Shown here in pieces: positions 18,808 through 28,127 of a DNA stretch of 64,000 nucleotides (position 1 is its first letter; the number at the start of each line of letters is the position of its first letter). Under the pieces are notes generated by a model. The model did no database searches and had not been told where the DNA came from. It saw nothing but the letters and a program-made list of their open reading frames with translations. The translations under genes were made by a program, and so were the position numbers. This DNA comes from Rhizobium sp. CG5 (GTDB lineage: Bacteria > Pseudomonadota > Alphaproteobacteria > Rhizobiales > Rhizobiaceae): positions 225,265-289,264 of the forward strand of contig NZ_JABAEF010000008.1 of NCBI RefSeq assembly GCF_023701945.1, written 5' to 3'.

Positions 18808-20016
18808 TTACGCCTCGGCCGAAAGCATGGCCATGCCTTCGCCGCGGGTATAGCCGACCGTCGTCACGACGGCATGCCGCGCGCCGTGGGTCATGGCTGT
18901 TTCATGGGCTGGGTCGAAGGGCGGCACCTTGGCACAGGTGTCGATGGCGAGCGCTGCCAGCGCCAGGCCGAGCGGGAACTGCGCCTCCAGCGCGTGGCCG
19001 GTCATGCCGCCATAGGCGCGCAAGGGCGCAGCCGGAAAGGCTGCCTGCAGCGCCAAATTCTCGCGGGCCGACAGGTCATGCAGGCCGCTGGCCCCGGAAA
19101 ACACGACCGTATCGCCCGACACGGGCTTGCCCATGTCCGCTGACAGTCGAGCCAGCCGGTCTTCCAGCTTGCCCGGATCGCGGCTGCCGCGGTCCCCTTC
19201 GATCGCGTCGATCGCTGCATAGATATGCGCACCACGGGCCTCGGCATGGGCGCGCGATTCCAGCACGAGGAAGGCGCCGACCGTGCCGAGCACCATGCCG
19301 CCGCCTTCGCCACCCTCGGCACGCGACCACAAAGGCTGCCAGTCTCCTGTGGCATGGGCATTGATGCCCTCGACCAGCAGGAAGATATCGGCACGCGCCG
19401 CGACAAAGGCGCCGCCGACCAAGGTGTGGGTCGACTGGCCGGCCTTGATGCGGGCAAAGGCGGTCTCGATCGCGGATATACCGGCCGATTCCTCGCCCAT
19501 GAAGGTGCGCGACGAGCCGGTCACCTTGTGGACGATGGAAATATTGCCGGCCATCAGATTGGACAATTGCGCGAGAAACAGCGTCGGCCGCAGTTCGGTC
19601 GTCAGCTTCTCGTTGAGCAGCATGTCGCGGTCGTTGCGCTTCAGGCCCTCGTCGACGATCAGCGTATCGACATTGACGTCGCGCTCGCCGCCACCGGCGG
19701 CGACGATCATGTCCATGGTGCCACAGGCTTCCAGGTCGTCCTTGAGCCCGGCATCGTCCAGCGCCAGGCCGGCGGTGTAGACGCCGAGCCGCTGCCAGTT
19801 CTCCATCTGCCGCTGGTCGCCGCGCTTGGCGATCTGCTGCGACCAGTCGATCTCCGGCAGCGGATGGATCGGATAGGGCTTGAAGGCCTCCGCTTCGATC
19901 GGCGGGCGAGGCGCCGTCGGCGCGCTGAGCAGCGCGACATGCGGATCCTTGCCGGTGCCATGGCAGGTGACGATGCCTATGCCGGTGATCACCACATCGT
20001 TCGGCGTCTTGTCCAT
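18808..20016 (-). CDS. fabF2XL: Ketosynthase-like protein FabF2XL lacking the catalytic cysteine
   Basis: 402 residues, ketosynthase fold. Aligning it by eye to FabF1XL, the active-site TACASG segment corresponds to MGEESAG (Cys replaced, probably by Glu), the first triad histidine region reads VVFSGASG without His, and only the last GH (GGMTGHALEAQ) is kept. It is therefore unlikely to condense on its own and more probably partners FabF1XL, like a chain-length factor. The gene name follows the conserved rhizobial order. AGAGGATATGAA precedes the ATG. Confidence 0.88.
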   Translation of the reverse strand: MDKTPNDVVITGIGIVTCHGTGKDPHVALLSAPTAPRPPIEAEAFKPYPIHPLPEIDWSQQIAKRGDQRQMENWQRLGVYTAGLALDDAGLKDDLEACGTMDMIVAAGGGERDVNVDTLIVDEGLKRNDRDMLLNEKLTTELRPTLFLAQLSNLMAGNISIVHKVTGSSRTFMGEESAGISAIETAFARIKAGQSTHTLVGGAFVAARADIFLLVEGINAHATGDWQPLWSRAEGGEGGGMVLGTVGAFLVLESRAHAEARGAHIYAAIDAIEGDRGSRDPGKLEDRLARLSADMGKPVSGDTVVFSGASGLHDLSARENLALQAAFPAAPLRAYGGMTGHALEAQFPLGLALAALAIDTCAKVPPFDPAHETAMTHGARHAVVTTVGYTRGEGMAMLSAEA

Positions 20017-20119
20017 TTCATATCCTCTTGTCCGGAGCCCGGCGGTCCCTGGTCGACACCTGGTCGGCGGGGACGGCCGCTCCTTCTGGGCGCCCGAAGG
20101 CCGCCCGGCAGACGTCGCT

Positions 20120-20593
20120 TTAGGAATTCGCGGCGATGGCGTCCATCAGGCCGACCTCTTCGGCGCGTTTGCGCACGATATCGGCCAGCGGAATTTCATT
20201 GAAAGGCATGGTGCGCAGCTTGAGCTGGCAATCGCAGATCTTCTTGCCGCCCGAGGTGATGCGCGCCTTGGTCACGGCAAAACCGGAGCCGTCATGCTCA
20301 AGATCGGCCTCGATGTCCAGCACGGCACCCGGTTCGACAAAAGTGCGCATCTTGGCGCCGTCGACCGACATCAGGAAGGGCATGGCGGCGAAATCGGTCA
20401 CGGCCAGCACGAGCATGCCCGAGGCCTGGGCCATGGTCTCGATCAGCAACACGCCCGGCACGAGCGGCATGCCTGGGAAATGGCCCTCGAAGACGGGGCT
20501 TTTCTCAGGCACGACCGAGCGCGCCTTGAGCTTGCCATCGCGAAGGCTGACCGCCTCCACCTTGTCGATCATCTGGAAATATTCCAGCAGCAT
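20120..20593 (-). CDS. fabZXL: 3-hydroxyacyl-ACP dehydratase FabZXL
   Basis: 157 residues, hot-dog-fold FabZ family. The active-site stretch GHFPGMPLVPGVLLIETMAQ contains the catalytic histidine and glutamate. It should dehydrate hydroxyacyl-AcpXL intermediates during VLCFA elongation. Second gene of the cluster, 24 bp after acpXL; a 103-bp GC-rich gap separates it from fabF2XL. Confidence 0.92.
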   Translation of the reverse strand: MLLEYFQMIDKVEAVSLRDGKLKARSVVPEKSPVFEGHFPGMPLVPGVLLIETMAQASGMLVLAVTDFAAMPFLMSVDGAKMRTFVEPGAVLDIEADLEHDGSGFAVTKARITSGGKKICDCQLKLRTMPFNEIPLADIVRKRAEEVGLMDAIAANS

Positions 20594-20617
20594 GGGGACC
20601 TCCGGTCGCCGGGCTTG

Positions 20618-20896
20618 TCAGCCCTTGGCCGCCCTGAGTTCGTCAATCTTGGCGCAGAGATTCTTCAACACGAAATACGCTTCGGTCGAGACCTTGCCTT
20701 CGTTGACTTCCTGGGTCCACTGTTCCAGCGGGATCTTGATGCCGAATTCCTTGTCGATGGCAAAGACGATATCGAGAAAGTCGAGGCTGTCGATACCGAG
20801 GTCGTCGATCGTATGGCTTTCCGGCGTAATGGTCTCGCGGTCGATTTCGCTGGTCTCAGCGATAATGTCGGCAACTTTGTCAAATGTAGCAGTCAC
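20618..20896 (-). CDS. acpXL: Acyl carrier protein AcpXL for very-long-chain fatty acids
   Basis: 92 residues, the normal AcpXL length. The phosphopantetheine serine is in [15 protein letters not shown] and the C-terminus ends [10 protein letters not shown]. AcpXL carries the growing C28 hydroxyacyl chain that LpxXL moves to lipid A. The start is a GTG at 20896 with GAGG eight bases upstream, giving (V/M)[19 protein letters not shown] as in other rhizobia. First gene of the operon; its promoter must lie in the 100-bp gap from hemN. Confidence 0.96.
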   Translation of the reverse strand: MTATFDKVADIIAETSEIDRETITPESHTIDDLGIDSLDFLDIVFAIDKEFGIKIPLEQWTQEVNEGKVSTEAYFVLKNLCAKIDELRAAKG

Positions 20897-21003
20897 GCCA
20901 ATTATCCTCGTAAAAATCCACTTCAGCGTCCCACATAGGCAAAACGATGCCAAAAGCCAATGGCCAGTTTGCGCCGTGGAACAAAATGGCAGATCAGTGT
21001 TGC

Positions 21004-22353
21004 CTAAACAGCAATCGAATGGCGCCCCTTGCCGTTCGACAGATAGCTGTCGAAGACCGCAGCAATGCTGCGCGCAAATGGCTTGCCGAGGTCGGTCAAC
21101 CGGAGCTGATCGGCTTCGATCAGACAGATACCGTCCTGGTTGCCAGCCGCAAACCGCCGGACCTCTGCAATGATGTCTTCGGCAAGGGCCGGAAACAGGG
21201 TGCGGATTTCGGCAAAGGAGACTTCGAAGTCGCACATGATCCGCTCGATGACCCAAGCGCGCATGCGGTCGTCGTCCGACAGAGCGATGCCGCGCACCAC
21301 GGTCAGGCCCTGGTCCGTCGCCAGCCGCTGATATTCGCCGGTGGCCGGCATGTTCTGCACGTAACCCTGCGGCAATTGCCCGATGGAGGAGGCGCCAAGC
21401 CCGATCAGCGCGTCGGCGGCGTCGTCCGTGTAGCCTTGAAAATTGCGACGCAGGCGGCCCTCTCTGGCGGCGATCGCCAGGGTGTCGTCCGGTTTTGCGA
21501 AATGGTCGATACCGATCGGCTCGTAACCGGCGGCCACCAGAAGCTCCGCGGCACGGGTCATCTGCTGGAACCGCTGCTCGATGCCGGGCAGGACATCCTC
21601 CGGGATCATGGTCTGGTGCTTCTTCATCCACGGAACATGGGCATAACCGAACAGGGCGATTCGATCCGGAGAGAGCGAAACGATATCGCGGACCGTGCTG
21701 GTCAGCGTCTCCAGCGTCTGGTGCGGCAGGCCATAGAGAATGTCGCAGTTGACGGAATGCACGCCCCTCGCCCGTACGGCCTCGACGACGGCGCGGGTCT
21801 GCTCGAAGGTCTGGATGCGGTTGATGGTTTTCTGCACGAGCGGATCGAAATCCTGCACGCCGAGACTTGCCCGCGTCATGCCGATTGCCGCCAGCGCATC
21901 GTAGCGCGGCTCGTCCAGATCGTTCGGATCCATCTCGACGCTGATCTCGACATCGTCACGGAAGGTGAAGGCTGACCGCAGGTCCGCCATCAGCGCGATC
22001 ATGTCGTCCGGCCGCAGCATGGTCGGCGAACCGCCGCCGAAATGCACGGCGCTGACGCGCACCTCACGGCTGACCAGGGAGCCGATCTTTTCGATTTCCA
22101 GCTTCAGGGCCGCGAGATAGGCGGTGATGGGCTCATATTTCAGCGTGTGCTTGGTATGGCAGGCGCAGAACCAGCACAGCCGATCGCAATAGGGAATATG
22201 GATGTAGAGCGACATGTCGTTGCCGGAATGCAGTTCCTGCAACCACTGCGCATAAATGCCGCACCCGATCGCCTCATGAAAATGTGGCGCTGTCGGATAG
22301 CTTGTGTAACGCGGTACGGCGCTGGAATATTTGGCTAACAAAGCGTTGTTCAT
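21004..22353 (-). CDS. hemN: Oxygen-independent coproporphyrinogen III dehydrogenase
   Basis: 449 residues, radical SAM. The cluster motif [11 protein letters not shown] (CX3CX2CXC) follows an N-terminal [15 protein letters not shown]. It makes protoporphyrinogen IX for haem without oxygen in the cytosol. ATG at 22353 chosen because GGAGG lies five bases upstream; an in-frame ATG 33 nt earlier has no such site. The shared anaerobox with fnrN predicts induction in low oxygen, in step with the haem-rich cbb3 oxidase. Confidence 0.95.
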   Translation of the reverse strand: MNNALLAKYSSAVPRYTSYPTAPHFHEAIGCGIYAQWLQELHSGNDMSLYIHIPYCDRLCWFCACHTKHTLKYEPITAYLAALKLEIEKIGSLVSREVRVSAVHFGGGSPTMLRPDDMIALMADLRSAFTFRDDVEISVEMDPNDLDEPRYDALAAIGMTRASLGVQDFDPLVQKTINRIQTFEQTRAVVEAVRARGVHSVNCDILYGLPHQTLETLTSTVRDIVSLSPDRIALFGYAHVPWMKKHQTMIPEDVLPGIEQRFQQMTRAAELLVAAGYEPIGIDHFAKPDDTLAIAAREGRLRRNFQGYTDDAADALIGLGASSIGQLPQGYVQNMPATGEYQRLATDQGLTVVRGIALSDDDRMRAWVIERIMCDFEVSFAEIRTLFPALAEDIIAEVRRFAAGNQDGICLIEADQLRLTDLGKPFARSIAAVFDSYLSNGKGRHSIAV

Positions 22354-22422
22354 TTTTCCTCCGGACCCTTGCGAGGCGAACATCATTTGACTAGCTGATA
22401 ACGCCGACAGGCCTTCCGGCCT

Positions 22423-22436
22423 TTGACTTCGATCAA
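22423..22436. promoter_or_regulatory. Anaerobox between hemN and fnrN
   Basis: TTGACTTCGATCAA fits the FNR/FixK consensus. Its centre is 76 bp from the hemN ATG and 146 bp from the fnrN ATG. A class II arrangement would give a hemN leader of about 35 nt and an fnrN leader of about 100 nt, suggesting that FnrN controls both hemN and itself. Confidence 0.82.
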
Positions 22437-22574
22437 TTTCCTGCTACAAGCGGACATTGAATTAAACTAATCCGCATGATCTTCGTCCGGTCTCTTTCGG
22501 GCGGAGCTCTGGATACATTCGTGTCAAAGAGCCTCACATCATGCTTCGGCCATTTTGCCGAACCGGGAGCGGAT

Positions 22575-23303
22575 ATGGACACGCAGAATTCGAAGCCTTA
22601 TGCCGATATCGAAGCCCCCCAGGTTTGCCGTGCCTGCGAGGCGCGCCATGGCGGTGTGTGCGGTTCCTTGACGGCAGCGCAGCTGGTCGAGCTGAACAAG
22701 CATTCGACCCGCCGCAAGGTGGAGGCCGGCAGCGAGGTGATCGGCCAGGGCGAGCAGGTGTCGTCCTACAGCAATATCCTGGGAGGCGTGGTCAAGCTGT
22801 CGAAGATGATGGCCGACGGACGCCAGCAGATCGTCGGGCTGCAGTTTGCCCCCGATTTCATGGGCCGGCCGTTTATCGAGGAAAGCAGCCTGACGGCGGA
22901 GGCGGCGACCGACGCGGAAATCTGCGCCTTTCCGCGCGCCCTGATCGACCGGATGGTCACCGAAGTTCCCGATTTCGAGCGCAAGCTGCATAGCCAGTCG
23001 CTAAAAGAACTCGACGAGGCCCGCGACTGGATGCTGACGCTAGGCCGCAAGACGGCGCAGGAGAAGGTCGCCAGCTTTCTCTATCTGATCGCCACCCATA
23101 TCGACCCGATGAAGGCCACCAGCACGACCTTCGACCTGCCGCTGTCGCGCGCCGATATCGCCGACTTCCTCGGACTGACGATCGAAACCGTCAGCCGCCA
23201 GATGACCAAGCTGCGCAAGGAAGGCATCATCGTCATCGAGAACAACCGGCATGTCATCGTGCCGGACCCGCGCCGCCTGCGCAACGCCGCCGGCATCGAC
23301 TGA
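22575..23303 (+). CDS. fnrN: FnrN oxygen-sensing transcriptional regulator
   Basis: 242 residues, CRP/FNR superfamily. Cluster cysteines C18, C21 and C29 (CRACEARHGGVC) plus C117 (AEICAF) match the FnrN arrangement for an oxygen-labile [4Fe-4S] cluster. A cyclic-nucleotide-like domain follows, and the C-terminal HTH ADIADFLGLTIETVSRQM has the E--SR residues that read TTGAT. ATG at 22575 has GGAG five bases upstream and gives the usual length; a start at 22476 would add 33 residues. It probably acts at the three anaeroboxes in this window. Confidence 0.95.
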   Translation: MDTQNSKPYADIEAPQVCRACEARHGGVCGSLTAAQLVELNKHSTRRKVEAGSEVIGQGEQVSSYSNILGGVVKLSKMMADGRQQIVGLQFAPDFMGRPFIEESSLTAEAATDAEICAFPRALIDRMVTEVPDFERKLHSQSLKELDEARDWMLTLGRKTAQEKVASFLYLIATHIDPMKATSTTFDLPLSRADIADFLGLTIETVSRQMTKLRKEGIIVIENNRHVIVPDPRRLRNAAGID

Positions 23304-23348
23304 GTTCATTCCACGTCCAGCCCTGTATCGAAATCGTCAACACCCGCC

Positions 23349-23777
23349 TCAGCGGGTGATGACGATCTTCGTGTTGCCGAGACCTGTGCGGGTCGCCATC
23401 GAGAAGAACCGGGCCGCATCGTCTGGATGCAGGCGCACGCAGCCATGGGAGGCCGGCTGGCCGAGCCGCTTGGTTTCATAGGTGGCATGCACGGCATAGC
23501 CACCCTTGAAAAAGATCGCGAACGGCATCGGCGCGTTATCATACTTGCGCGAGCGATGGTTCTTCGAGGCCCATTTGGCACTGTAGCTGCCGGTCGGAGT
23601 AATATATCCCTTACGCCCGGTCGACACTTTCCAGCGATACTTGACGAAGCCGTTTTCGGTGACCGTCATGGTCTGATCTTGCAGACTGATGCGTGCCACA
23701 AGGTTGGCACCCTCAGCGACGACCGGAAGACACTGGCTGAACAGAATTGCAGCCAACACAATCAAAATTTTCTTCAT
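23349..23777 (-). CDS. Secreted L,D-transpeptidase (YkuD family)
   Basis: 142 residues from MKKILIVLAAILF. A signal peptide (about 1-22) precedes a YkuD domain with the catalytic motif HATYETKRLGQPASHGCVRL, containing the nucleophile cysteine and conserved His/Arg. It should crosslink peptidoglycan or attach proteins to it in the periplasm. GGGGGAG stands just before the ATG. Convergent with fnrN and not linked to the cob genes. Confidence 0.9.
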   Translation of the reverse strand: MKKILIVLAAILFSQCLPVVAEGANLVARISLQDQTMTVTENGFVKYRWKVSTGRKGYITPTGSYSAKWASKNHRSRKYDNAPMPFAIFFKGGYAVHATYETKRLGQPASHGCVRLHPDDAARFFSMATRTGLGNTKIVITR

Positions 23778-23918
23778 TGCTCCCCCCATCCGGATTGATC
23801 GATATCCGGTTCCCTTCAGTAGAGAACAATAGTCATTTGAAAATGTACATGGCTCGACTTGCCATTTATTCGTTATCGCTAACGCAAATGGTAAAATTCC
23901 GAGACGACAGGGGAATTT

Positions 23919-24890
23919 CTACAGCGCGACGATCAGCGCAGCGCCCACGGCAAGCCACAAGGAGAGCCAGGCGGCCTGCAGAACCGCAACCGCGGCGTCG
24001 ATATCCGCAGACCCCAGATCGCGCCGACCCGCGCCGTTCATCATCGGCTCGCTGACCGGCTGGCCGGCATAGACCCTCGGACCGGCGAGGCCGATGTCGA
24101 GAGCGCCGGCCATGGCCGCTTCCGGCCAGCCGGAATTGGGCGAACGATGCAGGCCGTGATCGCGCAGCGCCAAAGAGAGCGACCGACCCGCCGCACGGCG
24201 CCCGCTATGCCACAAGGCCCCGGCCGCGATCAACAGCGCCGACAGGCGGGCTGCCGGCCAATTGGCCAGATCGTCGAGCCGCGCCGAGGCCCAGCCGAAA
24301 TCGAGATATTTGTCCGACTTGTGGCCGATCATCGAATCGGCGGTGTTGAGCATCTTGTAGGCGAGGATGCCCGGCAGGCCGAGCGCGGCGTACCAGAGCG
24401 CCGGTGCGACGACGCCATCGGCAAAGTTTTCGGCCAGGCTTTCAATGGCCGCGCGGCAGACGCCGGGCTCGTCGAGCGTCTCCGGGTCGCGGCCGACGAT
24501 CAGCGACACCGCCTTGCGCCCGCCGGCAATGCCGCCGTCGCGCAAGCCCACGGCCACCGCCGAGACATGATCCGTCAGGCTCTTTTGAGCCAGGAAGATT
24601 GCGGTGATGATGATCTCCAGGACAAAACCGAGCGGGCCGAGATGGCCGAATAGACGATGCAGGAACACGCCGAGGGCCAATGACAAAGCCAGAAGAATGA
24701 CGATGGTCAGCACGCCGCCGAGCCGCCGGCGTCGCGGCGACCAGTGTGCCCGGTTCAGTCCTCGGTCGCAGGCGGAAATGGCCGCGCCGAACAGCACGAC
24801 CGGATGCGGCAGGCGCTGCCACAGCCAGGGCGGATCGCCGACAAGCCGGTCGAGCAGCAGAGCCACCAGGAGCGTCAGGAATTGCATCAT
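23919..24890 (-). CDS. cobD: Adenosylcobinamide-phosphate synthase CobD (CbiB)
   Basis: 323 residues, polytopic inner-membrane protein of the CbiB/CobD family. It joins the aminopropanol (phosphate) arm to adenosylcobyric acid. Typical segments are DRLVGDPPWLWQRLPHPVV, AESLAENFADGVVAPALWY and KMLNTADSMIGHKSDKYLDF. Its start overlaps the cobC stop as ATGA, and it ends the operon cobA-cobB-cobC-cobD. Confidence 0.95.
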   Translation of the reverse strand: MMQFLTLLVALLLDRLVGDPPWLWQRLPHPVVLFGAAISACDRGLNRAHWSPRRRRLGGVLTIVILLALSLALGVFLHRLFGHLGPLGFVLEIIITAIFLAQKSLTDHVSAVAVGLRDGGIAGGRKAVSLIVGRDPETLDEPGVCRAAIESLAENFADGVVAPALWYAALGLPGILAYKMLNTADSMIGHKSDKYLDFGWASARLDDLANWPAARLSALLIAAGALWHSGRRAAGRSLSLALRDHGLHRSPNSGWPEAAMAGALDIGLAGPRVYAGQPVSEPMMNGAGRRDLGSADIDAAVAVLQAAWLSLWLAVGAALIVAL

Positions 24891-25888
24891 GGCCGGCGCT
24901 GCCAGGATTCAAGGGCCGCGGCCAGCCGCGCATCGGCCTTGTCATCCGGCGCCAGACCGAAACGCAGCCAGGTCGGCGCATAGTCGAAGCGGCGCGTCAG
25001 GATATGGGCTTTGCAGAGATGGGCATGGAGCGCGGTGGCGTCCGGTTCCTCGACCAGAGCGAACAACCCTGCCCCGCCGATCATCTGCAGCCCCGCTCCG
25101 CCCAGGATTCGCTGAAGGGCTGCAAAACGCTCGGTGATCCCGGCGTGGATCGTCTGACGATCCTGTGCAAACAACGCGGTGGCAACAGACAGTGCCGGCC
25201 CTGACACGGCCCATGGCCCCAGCCAATCGGCAAAGCGGGTCGTGACACTGTCGTCGGCAATGACGAAACCGAGCCTTACGCCGGCCATGCCGAAAAACTT
25301 GCCGAAGGAGCGCAGGACAATGAGATTGGAATCGGTCCGGCCGGCCATGCTGGCCAAGCTCTCCATGTCGCCGAAAGCCTCGTCGACGACGAGCCAGCCG
25401 CCGCTCGAGTGCAACCGCGCCGCCAGGGCCGCCAATTCCAGGTCAGAAAAGCTGCGCCCGGTCGGATTGTTGGGATTGACGACGACGGCCAGGCCATGCC
25501 GGGCGTCGATGTCGTCCAGCGATGTCACCGCATCGACGGCAAGGCCCGCGAGCTGAAAGGCCCTGGCGTATTCGCCATAGGTCGGCGCGACGATGGCGAC
25601 GCGTTTGGCCGGATCGGTGAGGCGCGGCAGCAGCTGGATCGCCGATTGCGTGCCGGGCACCGGCAGCGGCAGGCGTGCGCCTGAGCGGTAGAAGCCCCTC
25701 GCCGCCTCACGCGCCGCCTCTTCCAACTCGCGGTCCGGCAGACGGTGCCAGGCGCGGGCCGGGATGTCCGGCAGCGCAGGCGGACAGGGATTGATGCCGG
25801 TCGACAGGTCGAGCCAGTCTTCCGGCCGCCCGCCATAAAGCTTTGCCGCCTGAGCGATACCGCCGCCATGGACGATCGCGCCGCTCAT
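24887..25888 (-). CDS. cobC: Threonine-phosphate decarboxylase CobC (Salmonella CobD type)
   Basis: 333 residues, PLP-dependent fold type I. The PLP lysine is in LRSFGKFFGMAGVRLGF, and NPNNPTGRSF is the usual cofactor-binding segment. It makes the aminopropanol phosphate used by CobD. Its ATG shares a base with the cobB stop (TGATG) and its stop overlaps cobD, so translation is coupled. Confidence 0.93.
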   Translation of the reverse strand: MSGAIVHGGGIAQAAKLYGGRPEDWLDLSTGINPCPPALPDIPARAWHRLPDRELEEAAREAARGFYRSGARLPLPVPGTQSAIQLLPRLTDPAKRVAIVAPTYGEYARAFQLAGLAVDAVTSLDDIDARHGLAVVVNPNNPTGRSFSDLELAALAARLHSSGGWLVVDEAFGDMESLASMAGRTDSNLIVLRSFGKFFGMAGVRLGFVIADDSVTTRFADWLGPWAVSGPALSVATALFAQDRQTIHAGITERFAALQRILGGAGLQMIGGAGLFALVEEPDATALHAHLCKAHILTRRFDYAPTWLRFGLAPDDKADARLAAALESWQRRP

Positions 25889-27195
25889 CAGCCGGCACTC
25901 GCGGCAAGGTCGATCAGGTGCATGAAGGAGCCCGCCACATTGCCGTGCCTGAGGCCGAACGATCCAAGCGACGTCCCCAGCGCATCCTCGACCTTAAACA
26001 GCCGGTCTCCCGCCCCTTCCGAGACGATGGTGGCGTAGTGGAACTCGTGGCCGTTGATCGGGCTTGCGAAGAACGAGCCGTCTACCGGTTTCAGCCGGCG
26101 ATAGCCAAGCTGGCGGCGGCGCGTCTCGAAACTGGTGGTGAGCGGCAGCAGGCCGAGCATCGCATGGGCCCGGCCCTTGGCGTCGACCAGGCTGTCGCCC
26201 ATCACCATGTATCCGCCGCACTCGCCGAACATCCGGGCGCCGCGGTCGCGGGCCGCCACCATGCCGTGGCGGAAATTGGCGGCTGCGGAAATCGTCTCGG
26301 CATGCAGTTCGGGATAGCCACCCGGCAGATAGACGGCATCGGCGTCTGCCGCCGGGGCCTCGTCGGCAAGCGGCGAGAAGAACGAGATTTCCGCGCCGCG
26401 GCGGCGCCAGCCGAGCAGCATATGCTCATAGGAAAAGGCAAAGGCCAGGTCCCGCGCCACGGCGATCTTCTGGCCGAGCGGCGGCAGGCGATCGATATTG
26501 GCGTCCGATGCGCGGGCGGGAATATGGCGGGCGGTGCGCATCAGCGCATCCAGGTCGCAATCGGCCGCGACAATCTCGGCCGCGCGGTCGATGAAGGCAT
26601 CGAGTTCGGCATGTTCCCCCGCCTGCACCAGGCCCAGATGGCGCTCCGGCAGGCTCAGTGACTTGTCGGCGCGGATCACGGCAAAGACCGGCATGCGGAT
26701 GCCGGCAAGGGCGCCGCGCAGCATGGCCTCGTGGCGGTCGCTGCCGACCCGGTTGAGGATGACGCCAACGATACGGGTGTCGACGCGGAAATTGGCAAAG
26801 CCGCTGACCAGAGCGGCGATCGAATGGGAGGCCCGGGCGCAATCAACCACCAGCACGACGGAGAGGCCGAGGATGGTGGCAAGATCGGCGGCAGAGCCCG
26901 TGCCGTCGGCAGCACCATCGAACAGGCCCATCATCGCCTCGATGACCAGCACCTTGCCGCCGGACATATGCAGGGCGGCATTGGCCAGCAGCAGTTCCGG
27001 CCGCATGCCCCAGGGGTCGAAATTGAGACAGACCTCGCCGCTTGCCGCGGCATGAAAGGCCGGGTCGATATAATCCGGCCCGGCCTTGCCCGGCGCAATG
27101 GCGAACCCTTTTGTCTTCAGCGCCCGCAACAGGCCGAGCGTGACCGTGGTCTTGCCCGCGGCGGACGACGGTGCCGCTATCAACAGGCCGCTCAT
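25888..27195 (-). CDS. cobB: Cobyrinic acid a,c-diamide synthase CobB
   Basis: 435 residues. An N-terminal P-loop ATPase (APSSAAGKTTVTLGLL) is joined to a class I glutamine amidotransferase with the nucleophile cysteine in MFGECGGYMVMGDS. It amidates the a and c side chains of the corrin ring using ATP and glutamine. It overlaps cobA by four bases and cobC by one. Confidence 0.95.
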   Translation of the reverse strand: MSGLLIAAPSSAAGKTTVTLGLLRALKTKGFAIAPGKAGPDYIDPAFHAAASGEVCLNFDPWGMRPELLLANAALHMSGGKVLVIEAMMGLFDGAADGTGSAADLATILGLSVVLVVDCARASHSIAALVSGFANFRVDTRIVGVILNRVGSDRHEAMLRGALAGIRMPVFAVIRADKSLSLPERHLGLVQAGEHAELDAFIDRAAEIVAADCDLDALMRTARHIPARASDANIDRLPPLGQKIAVARDLAFAFSYEHMLLGWRRRGAEISFFSPLADEAPAADADAVYLPGGYPELHAETISAAANFRHGMVAARDRGARMFGECGGYMVMGDSLVDAKGRAHAMLGLLPLTTSFETRRRQLGYRRLKPVDGSFFASPINGHEFHYATIVSEGAGDRLFKVEDALGTSLGSFGLRHGNVAGSFMHLIDLAASAG

Positions 27196-28034
27196 GCGCT
27201 TTCCTTCCGGCCACGACCGGCGAACGGGTCGGGCTGCAATTGCCGGCCGGACAGAGCGCCCAGCCAGTCGAGCGACGGCCTGAGCCGCACCACTTCGCCG
27301 ATCACGACAATGGCCGGCGGTTCGATGCCGGCCTGCACCATGGCGTTTTCGGCCTCGCCCAGCGTCGTCTCCAGCACCCTTTGATCGGATGTGGCGGCAT
27401 CGCAGACGAAGGCCAGAGGTTCGTCGCTGGAACGGCCGGCGGCGATCAGATTGGCGCTGATGCGGCCGATATGCTTCATCGCCATATACATCACGATCAC
27501 CGGCGATCCCTTGGCGATCGATGGCCAGTCGATCCGGTCGGGCACCAGACCGGACGAATCATGGCCGGTCAGAAAGGTGACCGTATGGTTGATCTCGCGA
27601 TGGGTGACCGGAATGCCGGCATAGGCCAGTCCGCCGATCCCCGCCGTAATGCCCGGCACGATGCGGAATGGCACGCCGTGTTCGATCAGCGTCAGGGCCT
27701 CCTCGCCGCCGCGTCCGAACACGAAGGGATCGCCGCCCTTCAGCCGCAGCACGCGATGGCCGGCCTTGGCGAGTTCCACCAGGCGCAGCGAGATATCGCG
27801 CTGCTTGGCAGACGGCTTGCCACCGCGTTTGCCGGCATATTCGAGCAGCGCGCCGCTGCGGGCCATTTTCAGGCAATCGTCGTTGACCAGCGCATCATGG
27901 ACGATGACATCCGCCTCGCCCAGAGCCTTGGCCGCCAGCAGCGTCAGAAGGCCTGGATCGCCCGGACCGGCGCCGGCCAGCCAGACATGGCCGGGCACCA
28001 TCGACGGAAGATGCGAAAAGGGAGTGTCAGTCAT
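27192..28034 (-). CDS. cobA: Uroporphyrinogen-III C-methyltransferase (SUMT)
   Basis: 280 residues, tetrapyrrole methyltransferase family. SAM-binding signatures WLAGAGPGDPGLLTLLA and LKGGDPFVFGRGGEE are clear. It methylates C2 and C7 of uroporphyrinogen III to give precorrin-2, the branch point to B12 and sirohaem. First gene of cobA-B-C-D, divergent from cbiD with a 93-bp gap that must hold both promoters; no B12 riboswitch is seen there. Confidence 0.95.
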   Translation of the reverse strand: MTDTPFSHLPSMVPGHVWLAGAGPGDPGLLTLLAAKALGEADVIVHDALVNDDCLKMARSGALLEYAGKRGGKPSAKQRDISLRLVELAKAGHRVLRLKGGDPFVFGRGGEEALTLIEHGVPFRIVPGITAGIGGLAYAGIPVTHREINHTVTFLTGHDSSGLVPDRIDWPSIAKGSPVIVMYMAMKHIGRISANLIAAGRSSDEPLAFVCDAATSDQRVLETTLGEAENAMVQAGIEPPAIVVIGEVVRLRPSLDWLGALSGRQLQPDPFAGRGRKESA

Positions 28035-28127
28035 GGTCCTGCTCTATGCCCGCCCTTTTGAAAATGCAATCCGCAAAGGCTGTTTCTGCCGCTTTCGAAG
28101 GCGCCCCGGCTCGCCTATAAGGAAGCC

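Noticed and set aside
20618..21631. AcpXL as part of a 337-residue protein
   Set aside because: The upstream part is an off-frame reading of hemN; the GTG at 20896 with a ribosome site gives the normal 92-residue AcpXL.
28035..28127. B12 riboswitch before cobA or cbiD
   Set aside because: The gap is only 93 bp and no B12 box or CTGTA core is present.
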